A DNA stretch of 5,618 bases from an uncultured Methylobacter sp. (GCA_903831545.1 CAIKYI010000020.1:1-5618), one strand, 5' to 3'; numbered from the stretch's first letter, positions 1-5,618 are shown. Translations and numbers: made by a program. The notes: generated by a model from the sequence alone, not told the origin.

Positions 1-524
1 AAGCGATCAGAGTCAACCATTTCAGTCAGTGTGATTTTCATTTTTTCGGTAAAAGGTTCTTTTAACGGAACCAGTGCTTCTTCACCACCCATCATCATTA
101 GCATACCGCCAAAAGAAGATTCCATAATTGACGAAACCAGGCCTTCGTAGACCTTGTCATAATCAACTGCATTTAACAAAGGCTCCAGATTTAACACGCT
201 TTTGCCTTGCTCCTCCTCGGATTCGATAAACTGTTCAATATTTTCAGCAGTAAAAAATTGCTGCATCATCAGTTGTTTAATAGACAGTTTAAACTCTTCA
301 AACCGTGCTGGTATGACGCCTGAACCATATAAATAAGGAACTTTCTCAAACAGCATATAAATAGCCAACCAATTGGTAATGGCTCCCGAAAGAGCGAAAA
401 AACCTATCGATTTGATAAACTCCGATTGGCCGGGCCAAATATAGCCTATGAAGATAATGCCAACCGAAATGAGATTGGTCATAAAACTTTTGTTTTCCAG
501 GTATTCTTTATATTCGTTCATCAT
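1..524 (-). CDS. DUF445 family membrane protein (C-terminal part outside window)
   Basis: This is the N-terminal 174 codons of a protein that continues past the left edge. Two hydrophobic stretches lie at about residues 16-32 and 38-60, so the N-terminus is membrane anchored. The DUF445 hallmark follows: GAITNWLAIYMLF at 47-59, then GSGVIPARFEEF at 67-78. After that the chain turns into an acidic, helical region (ESEEEQGKS at 101-109) and a Met/Gly-rich patch (GGMLMMMGG at 139-147). The start is the first of two adjacent ATG codons. An in-frame TGA lies about 60 bases upstream with no other ATG between, and no strong Shine-Dalgarno is visible. The DUF2835 gene ends 47 bases upstream on the same strand, so the two are probably co-transcribed. 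The biochemical function of DUF445 proteins is not established. The family call is from recognised motifs; the full length cannot be judged. Confidence 0.85.
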   Translation of the reverse strand, partial: MMNEYKEYLENKSFMTNLISVGIIFIGYIWPGQSEFIKSIGFFALSGAITNWLAIYMLFEKVPYLYGSGVIPARFEEFKLSIKQLMMQQFFTAENIEQFIESEEEQGKSVLNLEPLLNAVDYDKVYEGLVSSIMESSFGGMLMMMGGEEALVPLKEPFTEKMKITLTEMVDSDR

Positions 525-571
525 TTCTTGGGTAATAATTTTGTGAGTTTTTGGGTGATATGGATTTTTCG

Positions 572-811
572 TTACAAATCAGCGTTGATTCTTTTGATGC
601 TGACAAATTTATTTTCGGGCGTTAATTCCATTTCAAAATAGCCGTTGATGCCTTGCCGGGTCAAAAAAGATTGGATTCTGCCCGCAGGAAAAGCCACTCT
701 TCGGCCATCTTCGGCGATAACTGATACAATTTTGGCAATGCCCTGATAGACCTGAAAAAACTGATCGTAGGACAAAGATAGTGTAAAACGGATAACTTGG
801 TTTTGGGTCAT
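572..811 (-). CDS. DUF2835 family small protein
   Basis: This 79-residue protein matches the DUF2835 pattern from memory of the family: an N-terminal strand (IRFTLSLSYDQF), then FQVYQGIAKIVSVIAEDGRR at about 19-38, FPAGRIQSFLTRQGINGYFE at about 42-61, and a C-terminal NKFVSIKRI. The family is usually 70-80 residues long, so this copy is complete. It has no signal peptide or membrane segment and is probably cytoplasmic; its role is unknown. I chose the ATG at 811. An in-frame TTG two codons earlier is possible but adds only two residues. No good Shine-Dalgarno precedes either codon. A TATAAT on the minus strand at 835-830 could be a -10 box, but it would leave only a very short leader and has no matching -35. 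The next gene downstream is the DUF445 protein. Confidence 0.88.
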   Translation of the reverse strand: MTQNQVIRFTLSLSYDQFFQVYQGIAKIVSVIAEDGRRVAFPAGRIQSFLTRQGINGYFEMELTPENKFVSIKRINADL

Positions 812-840
812 GATCAAGAAATCAATTTAATTATATTATT

Positions 841-863
841 TGCCTCTCCATTCTGGAGAGGCA
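841..863 (-). terminator. Perfect hairpin between htpX and DUF2835, possible terminator or processing site
   Basis: TGCCTCTCCA (841-850) and TGGAGAGGCA (854-863) are exact reverse complements around a 3-base loop, TTC. The stem is stable (6 of 10 pairs are G:C). It is the last strong structure downstream of htpX and sits only about 30 bases upstream of the DUF2835 start. On the minus strand the bases after the stem are A/T rich but are not a run of T, so termination would be weak. On the plus strand the tail ATTATTAC is somewhat better, but no plus-strand gene lies upstream. Partial termination or mRNA-end protection fits as well as full termination. Confidence 0.35.
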
Positions 864-902
864 TTATTACTCAAGTTATTTCCTACATCTCCCTCAGTCT
901 AC

Positions 903-964
903 AGGATGTGCCGAGGAACGAGGGGCATCATCGTGAAATATGTGCCTCCTGTCGTCGGCATCCT
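903..964. repeat. Imperfect inverted repeat downstream of htpX
   Basis: The left arm begins AGGATGTGCCGA (903-914) and the right arm ends TCGGCATCCT (955-964). These pair except for a TG bulge. Closer in, GAGGGGCAT (920-928) faces ATGTGCCTC (940-948) with mismatches, around a loop of about 11 bases. The whole reads as one long, imperfect hairpin of about 62 bases. It lies in the non-coding gap 37 bases past the htpX stop. It may be the folded 3' end of the htpX mRNA or one copy of a dispersed repeat; one window cannot distinguish these. Confidence 0.4.
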
Positions 965-1000
965 ATCTCAAGCTGGAAATAATTATTGTGCAAGACCTAA

Positions 1001-1876
1001 TTAACGGCTGTTTTGCAACGCGGCAATGCGTTCTTCCAAAGGCGGATGGCTCATAAAAAACTTGCTGACACCGCCACCGTTAATCCCGAAGGCTGCCAAT
1101 TGCCCAGGCAGATCTTCAGGCTCTTGACCGCGCTGCAAGGCACGCAAAGCGCCAATCATTTTTTCCCGACCCGCTAATTCTGCGCCACCGGCATCAGCCT
1201 TGAATTCCCGGTATCTTGAAAACCACATGACCAGCATAGACGCCAGAATACCCAACACTAGCTGCGCCACCATCTGGGTTACGTAATAAGCCGGACCATA
1301 GCCACGTTCGGTTTTAAAGACAACCCGATCAACAACATGACCAATGATAGTCGCAAAAAAGTAAACGAAGGTATTTACGACACCTTGCATTAAAGCCATC
1401 GTCACCATGTCGCCATTGGCAACATGACTGATTTCATGACCAAGAACTGCTTCAACTTCATTGGCATTCATGTTTCGTAGCAAGCCGGTACTGACGGCCA
1501 CCAAGGCGCTGTTTTTATTCATGCCGGTAGCAAAGGCATTGGCTTCGGGTGTGTCAAATATACCGACTTCAGGCATGCCAATTTCAGCCTGTCTGGCTAA
1601 TTTGGCTACAATATCAAGCAACCATTGCTCGTTTTGATTTTGAGGTTGCCCGATAACATGAACGCCCATTGCCCTCTTTGCAGACCACTTGGACATCGCC
1701 AGAGAAATGACCGACCCGGTCATGCCGATAACTGCCGACATAACTAAAAGAGCATTAAGATTAAGATCGATGCCTTGGGCATCCAGACTGCCACTTAAGC
1801 CCAAAACATTAAAAATTATACTGACGACAACCAAAATCGCCGCATTGGTTGCAAGAAAAAGAAATATACGCATCAT
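1001..1876 (-). CDS. htpX: Protease HtpX, membrane zinc metalloprotease (M48B)
   Basis: HtpX is an integral inner-membrane endopeptidase that degrades damaged or misfolded membrane proteins, working alongside FtsH in quality control. This 291-residue protein aligns with E. coli HtpX along its length. It opens MMRIFLFLATNAA and has hydrophobic segments at about 4-25, 39-60, 160-182 and 198-218. MSKWSAKRAMG (61-71) and NAFATG (113-118) are conserved family stretches. The zinc motif HEISH is at 147-151 (His147 and His151 ligands, Glu148 catalytic), and the third ligand is Glu224 in REFKADAG. FMSHPPLEERI closes the C-terminus. The catalytic set is intact. The reading frame is open 19 codons further upstream, but that extension would place the start beyond the heat-shock promoter candidate. 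The ATG at 1876 matches the family N-terminus and has AAAAGG about 8 bases upstream. Confidence 0.97.
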   Translation of the reverse strand: MMRIFLFLATNAAILVVVSIIFNVLGLSGSLDAQGIDLNLNALLVMSAVIGMTGSVISLAMSKWSAKRAMGVHVIGQPQNQNEQWLLDIVAKLARQAEIGMPEVGIFDTPEANAFATGMNKNSALVAVSTGLLRNMNANEVEAVLGHEISHVANGDMVTMALMQGVVNTFVYFFATIIGHVVDRVVFKTERGYGPAYYVTQMVAQLVLGILASMLVMWFSRYREFKADAGGAELAGREKMIGALRALQRGQEPEDLPGQLAAFGINGGGVSKFFMSHPPLEERIAALQNSR

Positions 1877-1910
1877 AAGTTTAGCCTTTTGATTTATGTT
1901 AAGGTTTGAT

Positions 1911-1943
1911 CTATATGGGGGACTTAATAACACATTCCAACCC
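1911..1943 (-). promoter_or_regulatory. Candidate heat-shock (sigma-32) promoter of htpX
   Basis: Read on the minus strand, the spacer contains GGGTTGGAA (1943-1935), then 14 bases from the end of TTGGAA, then CCCCATATAG (1920-1911). The E. coli RpoH consensus is about CTTGAAA, 11-16 bases, CCCCATNT. The -10 element here is an exact match to CCCCATNT, the -35 differs at two of seven positions (GTTGGAA), and the spacing is in range. Transcription would start near 1904, giving a leader of about 28 bases before the htpX ATG. htpX is a known RpoH-regulated gene in E. coli, so sequence and context agree. No obvious CpxR double site was seen. Confidence 0.65.
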
Positions 1944-1952
1944 TTCCAATAA

Positions 1953-1961
1953 TGCTAATAT
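1953..1961 (+). promoter_or_regulatory. Candidate extended -10 for the sugar dehydrogenase gene
   Basis: TGCTAATAT matches the TGn-plus-hexamer layout of an extended -10 box (TAATAT at 1956-1961). It ends 30 bases before the ATG at 1992. No convincing -35 hexamer lies 16-18 bases upstream; the nearest candidate, TTCCAA at 1935-1940, is poor and lies inside the htpX promoter candidate. A short palindrome, AACTTAAGTT (1962-1971), follows directly, but the area is AT-rich and this may be chance. Confidence 0.3.
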
Positions 1962-1991
1962 AACTTAAGTTTATTAATTAAGGATATTCTG

Positions 1992-3107
1992 ATGCTTATT
2001 ATAAAAGTAATTTTGTTGTTAATACCTTGTTTTGCCTTTGCGCAGCCCGGCAATCCTAAGGATATTATTAAACAACTAAAACTGCCCCCGGAATTTACCT
2101 TGTCTATTTTTGCCGATAATCTACCCAATGCCAGGAGTTTGGCGCTGGGTGACAATGGCACTGTCTTTGTCGGCACCGGAACTGAAGGTGTGGTTTATGC
2201 CGTTCAAGACACCAATAACGATGGCTTTGCCGATAAGCGCCACGTTATCGCCACCAAGCTTTACATGCCCAACGGCGTTGCCTATAAAGACGACACGCTT
2301 TACGTTGCCGAAGTTAATCGTATTATTCGTTTTGAGCACATCACACAGCAGTTAGCGCATCCGCCAAAGCCGGTCGTAGTTTTTGACCAATTCCCCTCAG
2401 AACAGCATCACGGCTGGAAATATCTACGAATCGGCCCAGATAACAAGCTCTACACTTCAGTCGGCGCGCCCTGTAATATTTGTGAACCCGACAAACCCAT
2501 GTTCAGTTCACTGGTTCGTTTAAACACTGATGGTAGCGGTTTTGAACTCCTTGCCAGAGGCATCCGCAGTTCGGTGGGCTTTGACTGGCACCCTGAAACT
2601 AAGGCTCTTTTTTTTACCGATAATGGCCGCGATTATTTGGGTGATGATTTGCCGCCCGATGAACTTAATCAATGGACGACTGTTGATGAACATTTTGGCT
2701 TCCCTTACTGTCATGGCGGCGACACGCCTGATCCTGACTATTCCTTTAATAAAAAGTGCCGACAATTTACCGCTCCGGTTTGGAAATTCAAGGCTCATAT
2801 TGCACCGTTGGGCGTGCATTTTTATGGTGGAAAACAATATCCGGTCGACTATCATCAGCAATTATTTGTCGCACAACATGGTTCCTGGAACCGTTCTGAG
2901 CCTCAAGGTTATCGTGTGGCGCTGGTAAAATTCCATCAGGGCAAACCGGTTTCTGAACAGGTTTTTATCGACGGCTGGTTAACTAAAGATAATGAGGTAC
3001 TCGGTCGCCCGGTTGATATTCTGGAACTGCTAGATGGCAGCTTGTTAGTCAGTGATGACAAACTTGGTGTTATTTATAAAGTCGAATACAAAGGCCACCA
3101 TGGATAA
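1992..3107 (+). CDS. Secreted PQQ-dependent sugar dehydrogenase, L-sorbosone dehydrogenase-like
   Basis: This 371-residue protein has a signal peptide at about 1-17 (MLIIKVILLLIPCFAFA, cleaved before QPG), so it should act in the periplasm. The mature part is a six-bladed beta-propeller of the soluble glucose/sorbosone dehydrogenase family, which oxidises sugars or aldehydes with PQQ. Visible family motifs are FADNLPNARSLALG (40-53), QHHGWKYL (138-145), GAPCNIC with a CxxC at 161/164, GIRSSVGFDWHP (190-201), NGRDYLGDDLPPDELN (211-226), HFGFPYCHGG (234-243), QHGSWNR (295-301) and the last-blade GRPVDI...DGSLLVSDD (338-356). His139/His140 and Arg192 are the likely counterparts of the active-site His and Arg of soluble glucose dehydrogenase. 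AAGGA at 1980-1984, seven bases before the ATG, supports the start. The gene overlaps nudF by 8 bases. The real substrate cannot be read from the sequence, and many family members are uncharacterised. Confidence 0.88.
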   Translation: MLIIKVILLLIPCFAFAQPGNPKDIIKQLKLPPEFTLSIFADNLPNARSLALGDNGTVFVGTGTEGVVYAVQDTNNDGFADKRHVIATKLYMPNGVAYKDDTLYVAEVNRIIRFEHITQQLAHPPKPVVVFDQFPSEQHHGWKYLRIGPDNKLYTSVGAPCNICEPDKPMFSSLVRLNTDGSGFELLARGIRSSVGFDWHPETKALFFTDNGRDYLGDDLPPDELNQWTTVDEHFGFPYCHGGDTPDPDYSFNKKCRQFTAPVWKFKAHIAPLGVHFYGGKQYPVDYHQQLFVAQHGSWNRSEPQGYRVALVKFHQGKPVSEQVFIDGWLTKDNEVLGRPVDILELLDGSLLVSDDKLGVIYKVEYKGHHG

Positions 3108-3702
3108 GAAATTTGAAATATTAACCAAGGACATCATTTACCAGGGTTTTTTCCGTGTCGAAAAATACCGGCTTAAACACACCTTGTATGGCGGCGGCTG
3201 GAGCCCTGAAATAACCCGGGAGTTATTCAGGCGCGGCAGTTGCGTTGCTGTGCTGTTATATGATCCCTATGCTGACAAGGTAGTGCTAATCGAACAGTTC
3301 AGAGCCGGCGCGATTTTAAACCCGGATAAAGCCTGGCTAGTGGAAATTGTGGCTGGAGCCATAGAAGAAGGCGAGCTTGCCGAAGAAGTTGCTTATCGCG
3401 AATCACTGGAAGAAGCAGGCTGTAAGATTGAGCAATTGATGGTTATCAACGAATTTTACACCACGCCAGGCGGTTCTTCGGAATGGATCACGCTATTTTG
3501 CGGCAAGGTTGATAGCACGGCAATTGGCGGCATTCATGGCTTGGATCATGAAGACGAAGATATATGGGTACGAACCGTAACCTTTGATGAAGCTTATCTT
3601 ATGCTTGAAACAGGCGAAATTGATTCTGCGATACCCATTATTGCAATTCAATGGCTGGCTTTAAACAGGCAAAACCTAAGACGAAACTGGGGCGGTTTGT
3701 AA
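3100..3702 (+). CDS. nudF: Nudix hydrolase, ADP-ribose pyrophosphatase type
   Basis: The predicted reaction is ADP-ribose plus water to AMP plus ribose 5-phosphate, in the cytoplasm and with Mg2+. The 200-residue protein has a typical length for this family. The Nudix box spans Gly86 to Cys108 and fits Gx5Ex7REUxEExGU: Gly86, Glu92, Arg100-Glu101, Glu104-Glu105 and Gly107, with Ser102 in the usually hydrophobic position. YTTPGGSSE (120-128) downstream is the ADP-ribose pyrophosphatase signature, and FRRGSCVAVL plus IEQFRAG upstream are also typical of NudF. I chose the ATG at 3100: AAAGG lies five bases upstream and the MDKKFEIL start resembles family N-termini. An in-frame ATG at 3052 would add 16 residues lying wholly inside the dehydrogenase gene. 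The 8-base overlap with that gene (ATGGATAA) suggests coupled translation. Confidence 0.93.
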   Translation: MDKKFEILTKDIIYQGFFRVEKYRLKHTLYGGGWSPEITRELFRRGSCVAVLLYDPYADKVVLIEQFRAGAILNPDKAWLVEIVAGAIEEGELAEEVAYRESLEEAGCKIEQLMVINEFYTTPGGSSEWITLFCGKVDSTAIGGIHGLDHEDEDIWVRTVTFDEAYLMLETGEIDSAIPIIAIQWLALNRQNLRRNWGGL

Positions 3703-3737
3703 AACAGACCCTGAAATGCGTTGACCCTAAATAGCAG

Positions 3738-3805
3738 CGTAGGTCCCGGTAACTTTACCTATTGACTTCATTTGTCGGGTTACACTATCGCTAACCCGAC
3801 CTACG
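3738..3805. repeat. REP-like palindromic element
   Basis: CGTAGGTC (3738-3745) is the exact reverse complement of GACCTACG (3798-3805). Inside lies a second exact pair, GTCGGGTTA (3774-3782) and TAACCCGAC (3792-3800), with a 9-base loop, plus a small hairpin GGTAA-CT-TTACC (3748-3759). The inner 3' arm and the outer 3' arm share GAC, so the two folds compete at that edge. Short palindromes built on GTCGGGTTA/TAACCCGACCTACG are, from general knowledge, common dispersed extragenic repeats in several proteobacteria. It sits 35 bases after the nudF stop and could also serve as that transcript's 3' end, although no T-run follows. Confidence 0.7.
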
Positions 3806-3825
3806 TTATGTTAGTTAAGACTTTA

Positions 3826-3853
3826 TTCAGCTTTCAGAGCCTACGATTATAAC
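3826..3853 (+). promoter_or_regulatory. Weak sigma-70-type promoter candidate for the DUF6600 gene
   Basis: TATAAC (3848-3853) differs from the consensus -10 at one base. TTCAGC (3826-3831), 16 bases upstream, matches TTGACA at only three of six positions. The leader would be about 35 bases. The isolated position of the gene behind the REP-like element implies its own promoter nearby, but this pair is only the best of several weak options. Confidence 0.25.
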
Positions 3854-3893
3854 CAACAACGTTCCCCCTACCCTTTTTGATAAGGTCGTTACG

Positions 3894-5618
3894 ATGAATA
3901 CTCTACCCCGCTATAAATTAAGGTCATTGGTTTTTTTGATCGTATTGTTGTTTTCCGCTTTTTTTGTGACACATACAGCCCAGGCTAATCCCGGTGCCCA
4001 TGTTGATAACCGTTTTTTTTACGATGCCCTTTCCCCTTATGGAAACTGGGTAAATCACCCGACTTACGGTGAAGTTTGGTATCCACGCAATGTACCGCAG
4101 GATTGGCGGCCCTACACAGACGGTTACTGGGCGTATACCGATGATTATGGGTGGCTCTGGGTTGCCAACGAACCCTGGGGCTGGGCACCTTTTCATTATG
4201 GACGCTGGGCATGGGATAACTGGTACGGCTGGCTTTGGGTGCCGGGAAAAACCTGGGCACCGGCCTGGGTCTTCTGGCGCTCGGGCGGCGGTTATGCAGC
4301 GTGGTCACCGATGCCGCCGAATGTTGTTTGGCAGCCCGGTGTCGGTCTGAACATCAGTTATTTTAACTATGACCGAGATTTAAGCTGGGATTCCTGGATT
4401 GTAGTCCGTGACTATGAACTTCCACATCGTAGAATTAAAGAACATATATTTCCATCGCGCCAAAATCGAGAAATTATTAATAGAACCAATCACACCCAAA
4501 ACATAACCCTGATTAATAACACCATCGTAAATCAGGGCATACCAGTTAAACAGATTGAAGCTATCACTCGGCAGCCCATTACCCCGGTAAGACCTAAAGT
4601 ACATGACAGAATGGACGTAAACTCAGCCAGACATAATGAGGGGCAACCAGACATCATCCGCTTGCCAATGACCGCGCCTTCCTCCACCGAAATCAATCAA
4701 AACGAGGAACTGGCCAGACGTCTGGACGGTAAAAGAGCGGATGGAACTCGTGCAGAACAGCCTGCAGCCGATCAAATACAACCTGATAATCACGAATCAA
4801 AGCTTCCGGGACGACTGGTAGGAATACACGCTCAACCATCCGCCACTGACCTGGATCCCAAAAAAGCTGGCTTGGCTGAACCCGCTATAAAAGCTATTCC
4901 GCAACCGAAAATACCTGTCACTCCAATGGTTGGTCTGGGTCTTGAAAGCACGCCCAGACATAAAAGAACTGACTCAGGAGCCAATCAAGAGGAACAAATA
5001 CCTGATCAACGGTCTAGTCAGCAATCCCCAGCTAATATAACTCAGCCTGTTCAAGTTCAACCGCTATCGGAAAAACTGCCTGCCTCTGCGCCATTAACAG
5101 ATCCACAAACCATTTCACCTAGCGCCGCTGTGCAACCTAAACAGCAACTCATAGAGTCGGTTCGGCCCCTTGAAGTGCCTGTAGATGCGCCTCAAATGCA
5201 ACCACAACAACCGGAAAATTTACAGGGACAACAAACCAACCCTCATACCAAACAAGGTGCCCAGCAACTTCAAGTACAAGAAGCAGCCTCTCAACAAATG
5301 GAAGTTCAACAGCAACAGGCCGAACGTTCCCAACAAGACGCCCAGCAGCTGCAAGCACAGGAAGCAACCCGGCAGCAGGAAACGCAAACTCGTCAACAAA
5401 TAGAACTTCAGCAGCAACAGGCCGAACGCGCCAGACAAGACGCCCAGCAATTACAAGTACAGGAAGCAACCCGTCAGCAGGAAATGCAAACTCGTCAACA
5501 AATAGAACGTCAACAGCAACAGGCCGAACGCGCCAGACAAGACGCCCAGCAACTACAAGTACAGGAAGCAACCCGGCAGCAGGAAACGCAAACTCGTCAA
5601 CAAATAGAACTTCAGCAG
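3894..5618 (+). CDS. Exported DUF6600 protein with Gln-rich repeat tail (3' end outside window)
   Basis: The frame is open for 575 codons to the right edge. AAGG at 3882-3885, eight bases before the ATG, supports the start. Residues 1-31 form a signal peptide (hydrophobic 11-26, cleavage after AQA), so the product is exported. Residues 42-142 match DUF6600: FYDALSPYGNWV, then WRPYTDGYWAYTDDYGWLWV, EPWGWAPFHYGRWAW and a closing AAWSPMPP. There are 18 Trp between 52 and 146, many in YGxW or WxW pairs. An Asn-rich stretch follows (NRTNHTQNITLINNTIVNQG, about 196-215), often seen behind this domain. Residues 240-455 are a low-complexity Pro/Gln/Ala linker. From residue 456 a Gln/Glu/Arg repeat begins and runs off the window; it should form long helix or coiled coil. 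The function of DUF6600 is unknown; a cell-envelope or extracellular role is inferred from export. No enzyme motif was seen. Confidence 0.85.
   Translation, partial: MNTLPRYKLRSLVFLIVLLFSAFFVTHTAQANPGAHVDNRFFYDALSPYGNWVNHPTYGEVWYPRNVPQDWRPYTDGYWAYTDDYGWLWVANEPWGWAPFHYGRWAWDNWYGWLWVPGKTWAPAWVFWRSGGGYAAWSPMPPNVVWQPGVGLNISYFNYDRDLSWDSWIVVRDYELPHRRIKEHIFPSRQNREIINRTNHTQNITLINNTIVNQGIPVKQIEAITRQPITPVRPKVHDRMDVNSARHNEGQPDIIRLPMTAPSSTEINQNEELARRLDGKRADGTRAEQPAADQIQPDNHESKLPGRLVGIHAQPSATDLDPKKAGLAEPAIKAIPQPKIPVTPMVGLGLESTPRHKRTDSGANQEEQIPDQRSSQQSPANITQPVQVQPLSEKLPASAPLTDPQTISPSAAVQPKQQLIESVRPLEVPVDAPQMQPQQPENLQGQQTNPHTKQGAQQLQVQEAASQQMEVQQQQAERSQQDAQQLQAQEATRQQETQTRQQIELQQQQAERARQDAQQLQVQEATRQQEMQTRQQIERQQQQAERARQDAQQLQVQEATRQQETQTRQQIELQQ
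5259..5618 (+). repeat. In-frame tandem repeat, 102-base (34-codon) unit
   Basis: Four units are visible: 5259-5339 (81 bases, short), 5340-5441 and 5442-5543 (102 bases each), and 5544 to the window edge (75 bases of a further unit). Each encodes AQQLQxQEATRQQ, then ETQTRQQIE or a close variant, then QQQQAERARQD. Fourteen of 34 residues in the second unit are Gln. The second and third units differ at 8 of 102 bases, some synonymous (CTG/TTA for Leu). The array lies at the C-terminal side of the DUF6600 protein and continues past the edge, so the copy number is unknown. Confidence 0.95.

Noticed and set aside
426..641. Plus-strand 71-codon open frame
   Set aside because: It lies opposite the start of DUF445 and the end of DUF2835, both well supported on the minus strand.
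797..982. Plus-strand 61-codon open frame in the gap between DUF2835 and htpX
   Set aside because: It runs through the perfect hairpin and the imperfect inverted repeat, overlaps the DUF2835 start, and has no ribosome site or recognisable product.
1877..1933. Upstream in-frame extension of htpX by 19 codons
   Set aside because: HtpX proteins begin with MMRI-like sequence, which matches the ATG at 1876. The extension overlaps the promoter candidate and has no family support.
1992..2042. Lipoprotein signal in the dehydrogenase leader (Cys13)
   Set aside because: The residues before Cys13 are L-I-P, which do not fit a lipobox. A standard signal peptidase site after AFA fits better.
2520..2928. 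Two open frames on opposite strands within the dehydrogenase gene
   Set aside because: Both lie inside a gene with continuous family motifs, and their products look like frame-shifted shadows.
3924..4308. Two minus-strand open frames opposite the Trp-rich domain
   Set aside because: They lie wholly inside the DUF6600 coding region, and their predicted Pro/Arg-rich or otherwise atypical products resemble no family I recognise. They are antisense shadows.
5149..5571. Long minus-strand open frame encoding a repetitive hydrophobic Val/Leu-rich protein
   Set aside because: It is the mirror of the Gln-rich tandem repeat: CAA/CAG-rich DNA lacks stops on the opposite strand. The plus frame has a start, ribosome site, signal peptide and known domain.
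5259..5618. CRISPR-like array
   Set aside because: The units are 102 bases, contiguous, in frame and protein coding, with no unique spacers.

Overview
The window looks like chromosomal DNA of a gammaproteobacterium. Two features support this: a DUF2835 protein, a small family concentrated in Gammaproteobacteria, and an HtpX that follows the Escherichia coli protein closely along its length. A REP-like palindrome with GTCGGGTTA/TAACCCGAC arms, together with a PQQ-type dehydrogenase, would fit a methylotroph of the Methylococcales type. That narrower placement is only an inference. Base composition is moderate and no tRNA, rRNA, CRISPR array, transposase or integrase gene is visible.

Layout. 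The left part is on the minus strand. htpX (1001-1876) encodes a membrane zinc protease and is followed downstream by a small DUF2835 gene (572-811) and a DUF445 membrane protein gene that runs off the left edge (1-524). The 189-base gap between htpX and DUF2835 holds a perfect 10-bp hairpin and a longer imperfect inverted repeat. The right part is on the plus strand. A secreted PQQ-dependent (sorbosone-type) sugar dehydrogenase (1992-3107) overlaps by 8 bases a Nudix hydrolase of the ADP-ribose pyrophosphatase type (3100-3702). After a 191-base gap containing a REP-like element comes a secreted DUF6600 protein (3894 to the right edge), whose C-terminal part is a Gln-rich tandem repeat that continues out of the window.

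How the genes relate. htpX and the dehydrogenase are divergent and share a 115-base spacer. On the htpX side this spacer carries a close match to a heat-shock (sigma-32) promoter, which suits a membrane quality-control protease. The dehydrogenase and nudF are probably co-transcribed and translationally coupled, although no shared pathway is evident. The DUF6600 gene stands alone behind the REP-like element.

There is no clear new multi-gene system here. The least ordinary object is the DUF6600 protein: an export signal, a Trp/Tyr-rich domain, an Asn-rich segment, a Pro/Gln linker and a 34-residue coiled-coil-like repeat whose copies look recently shuffled.
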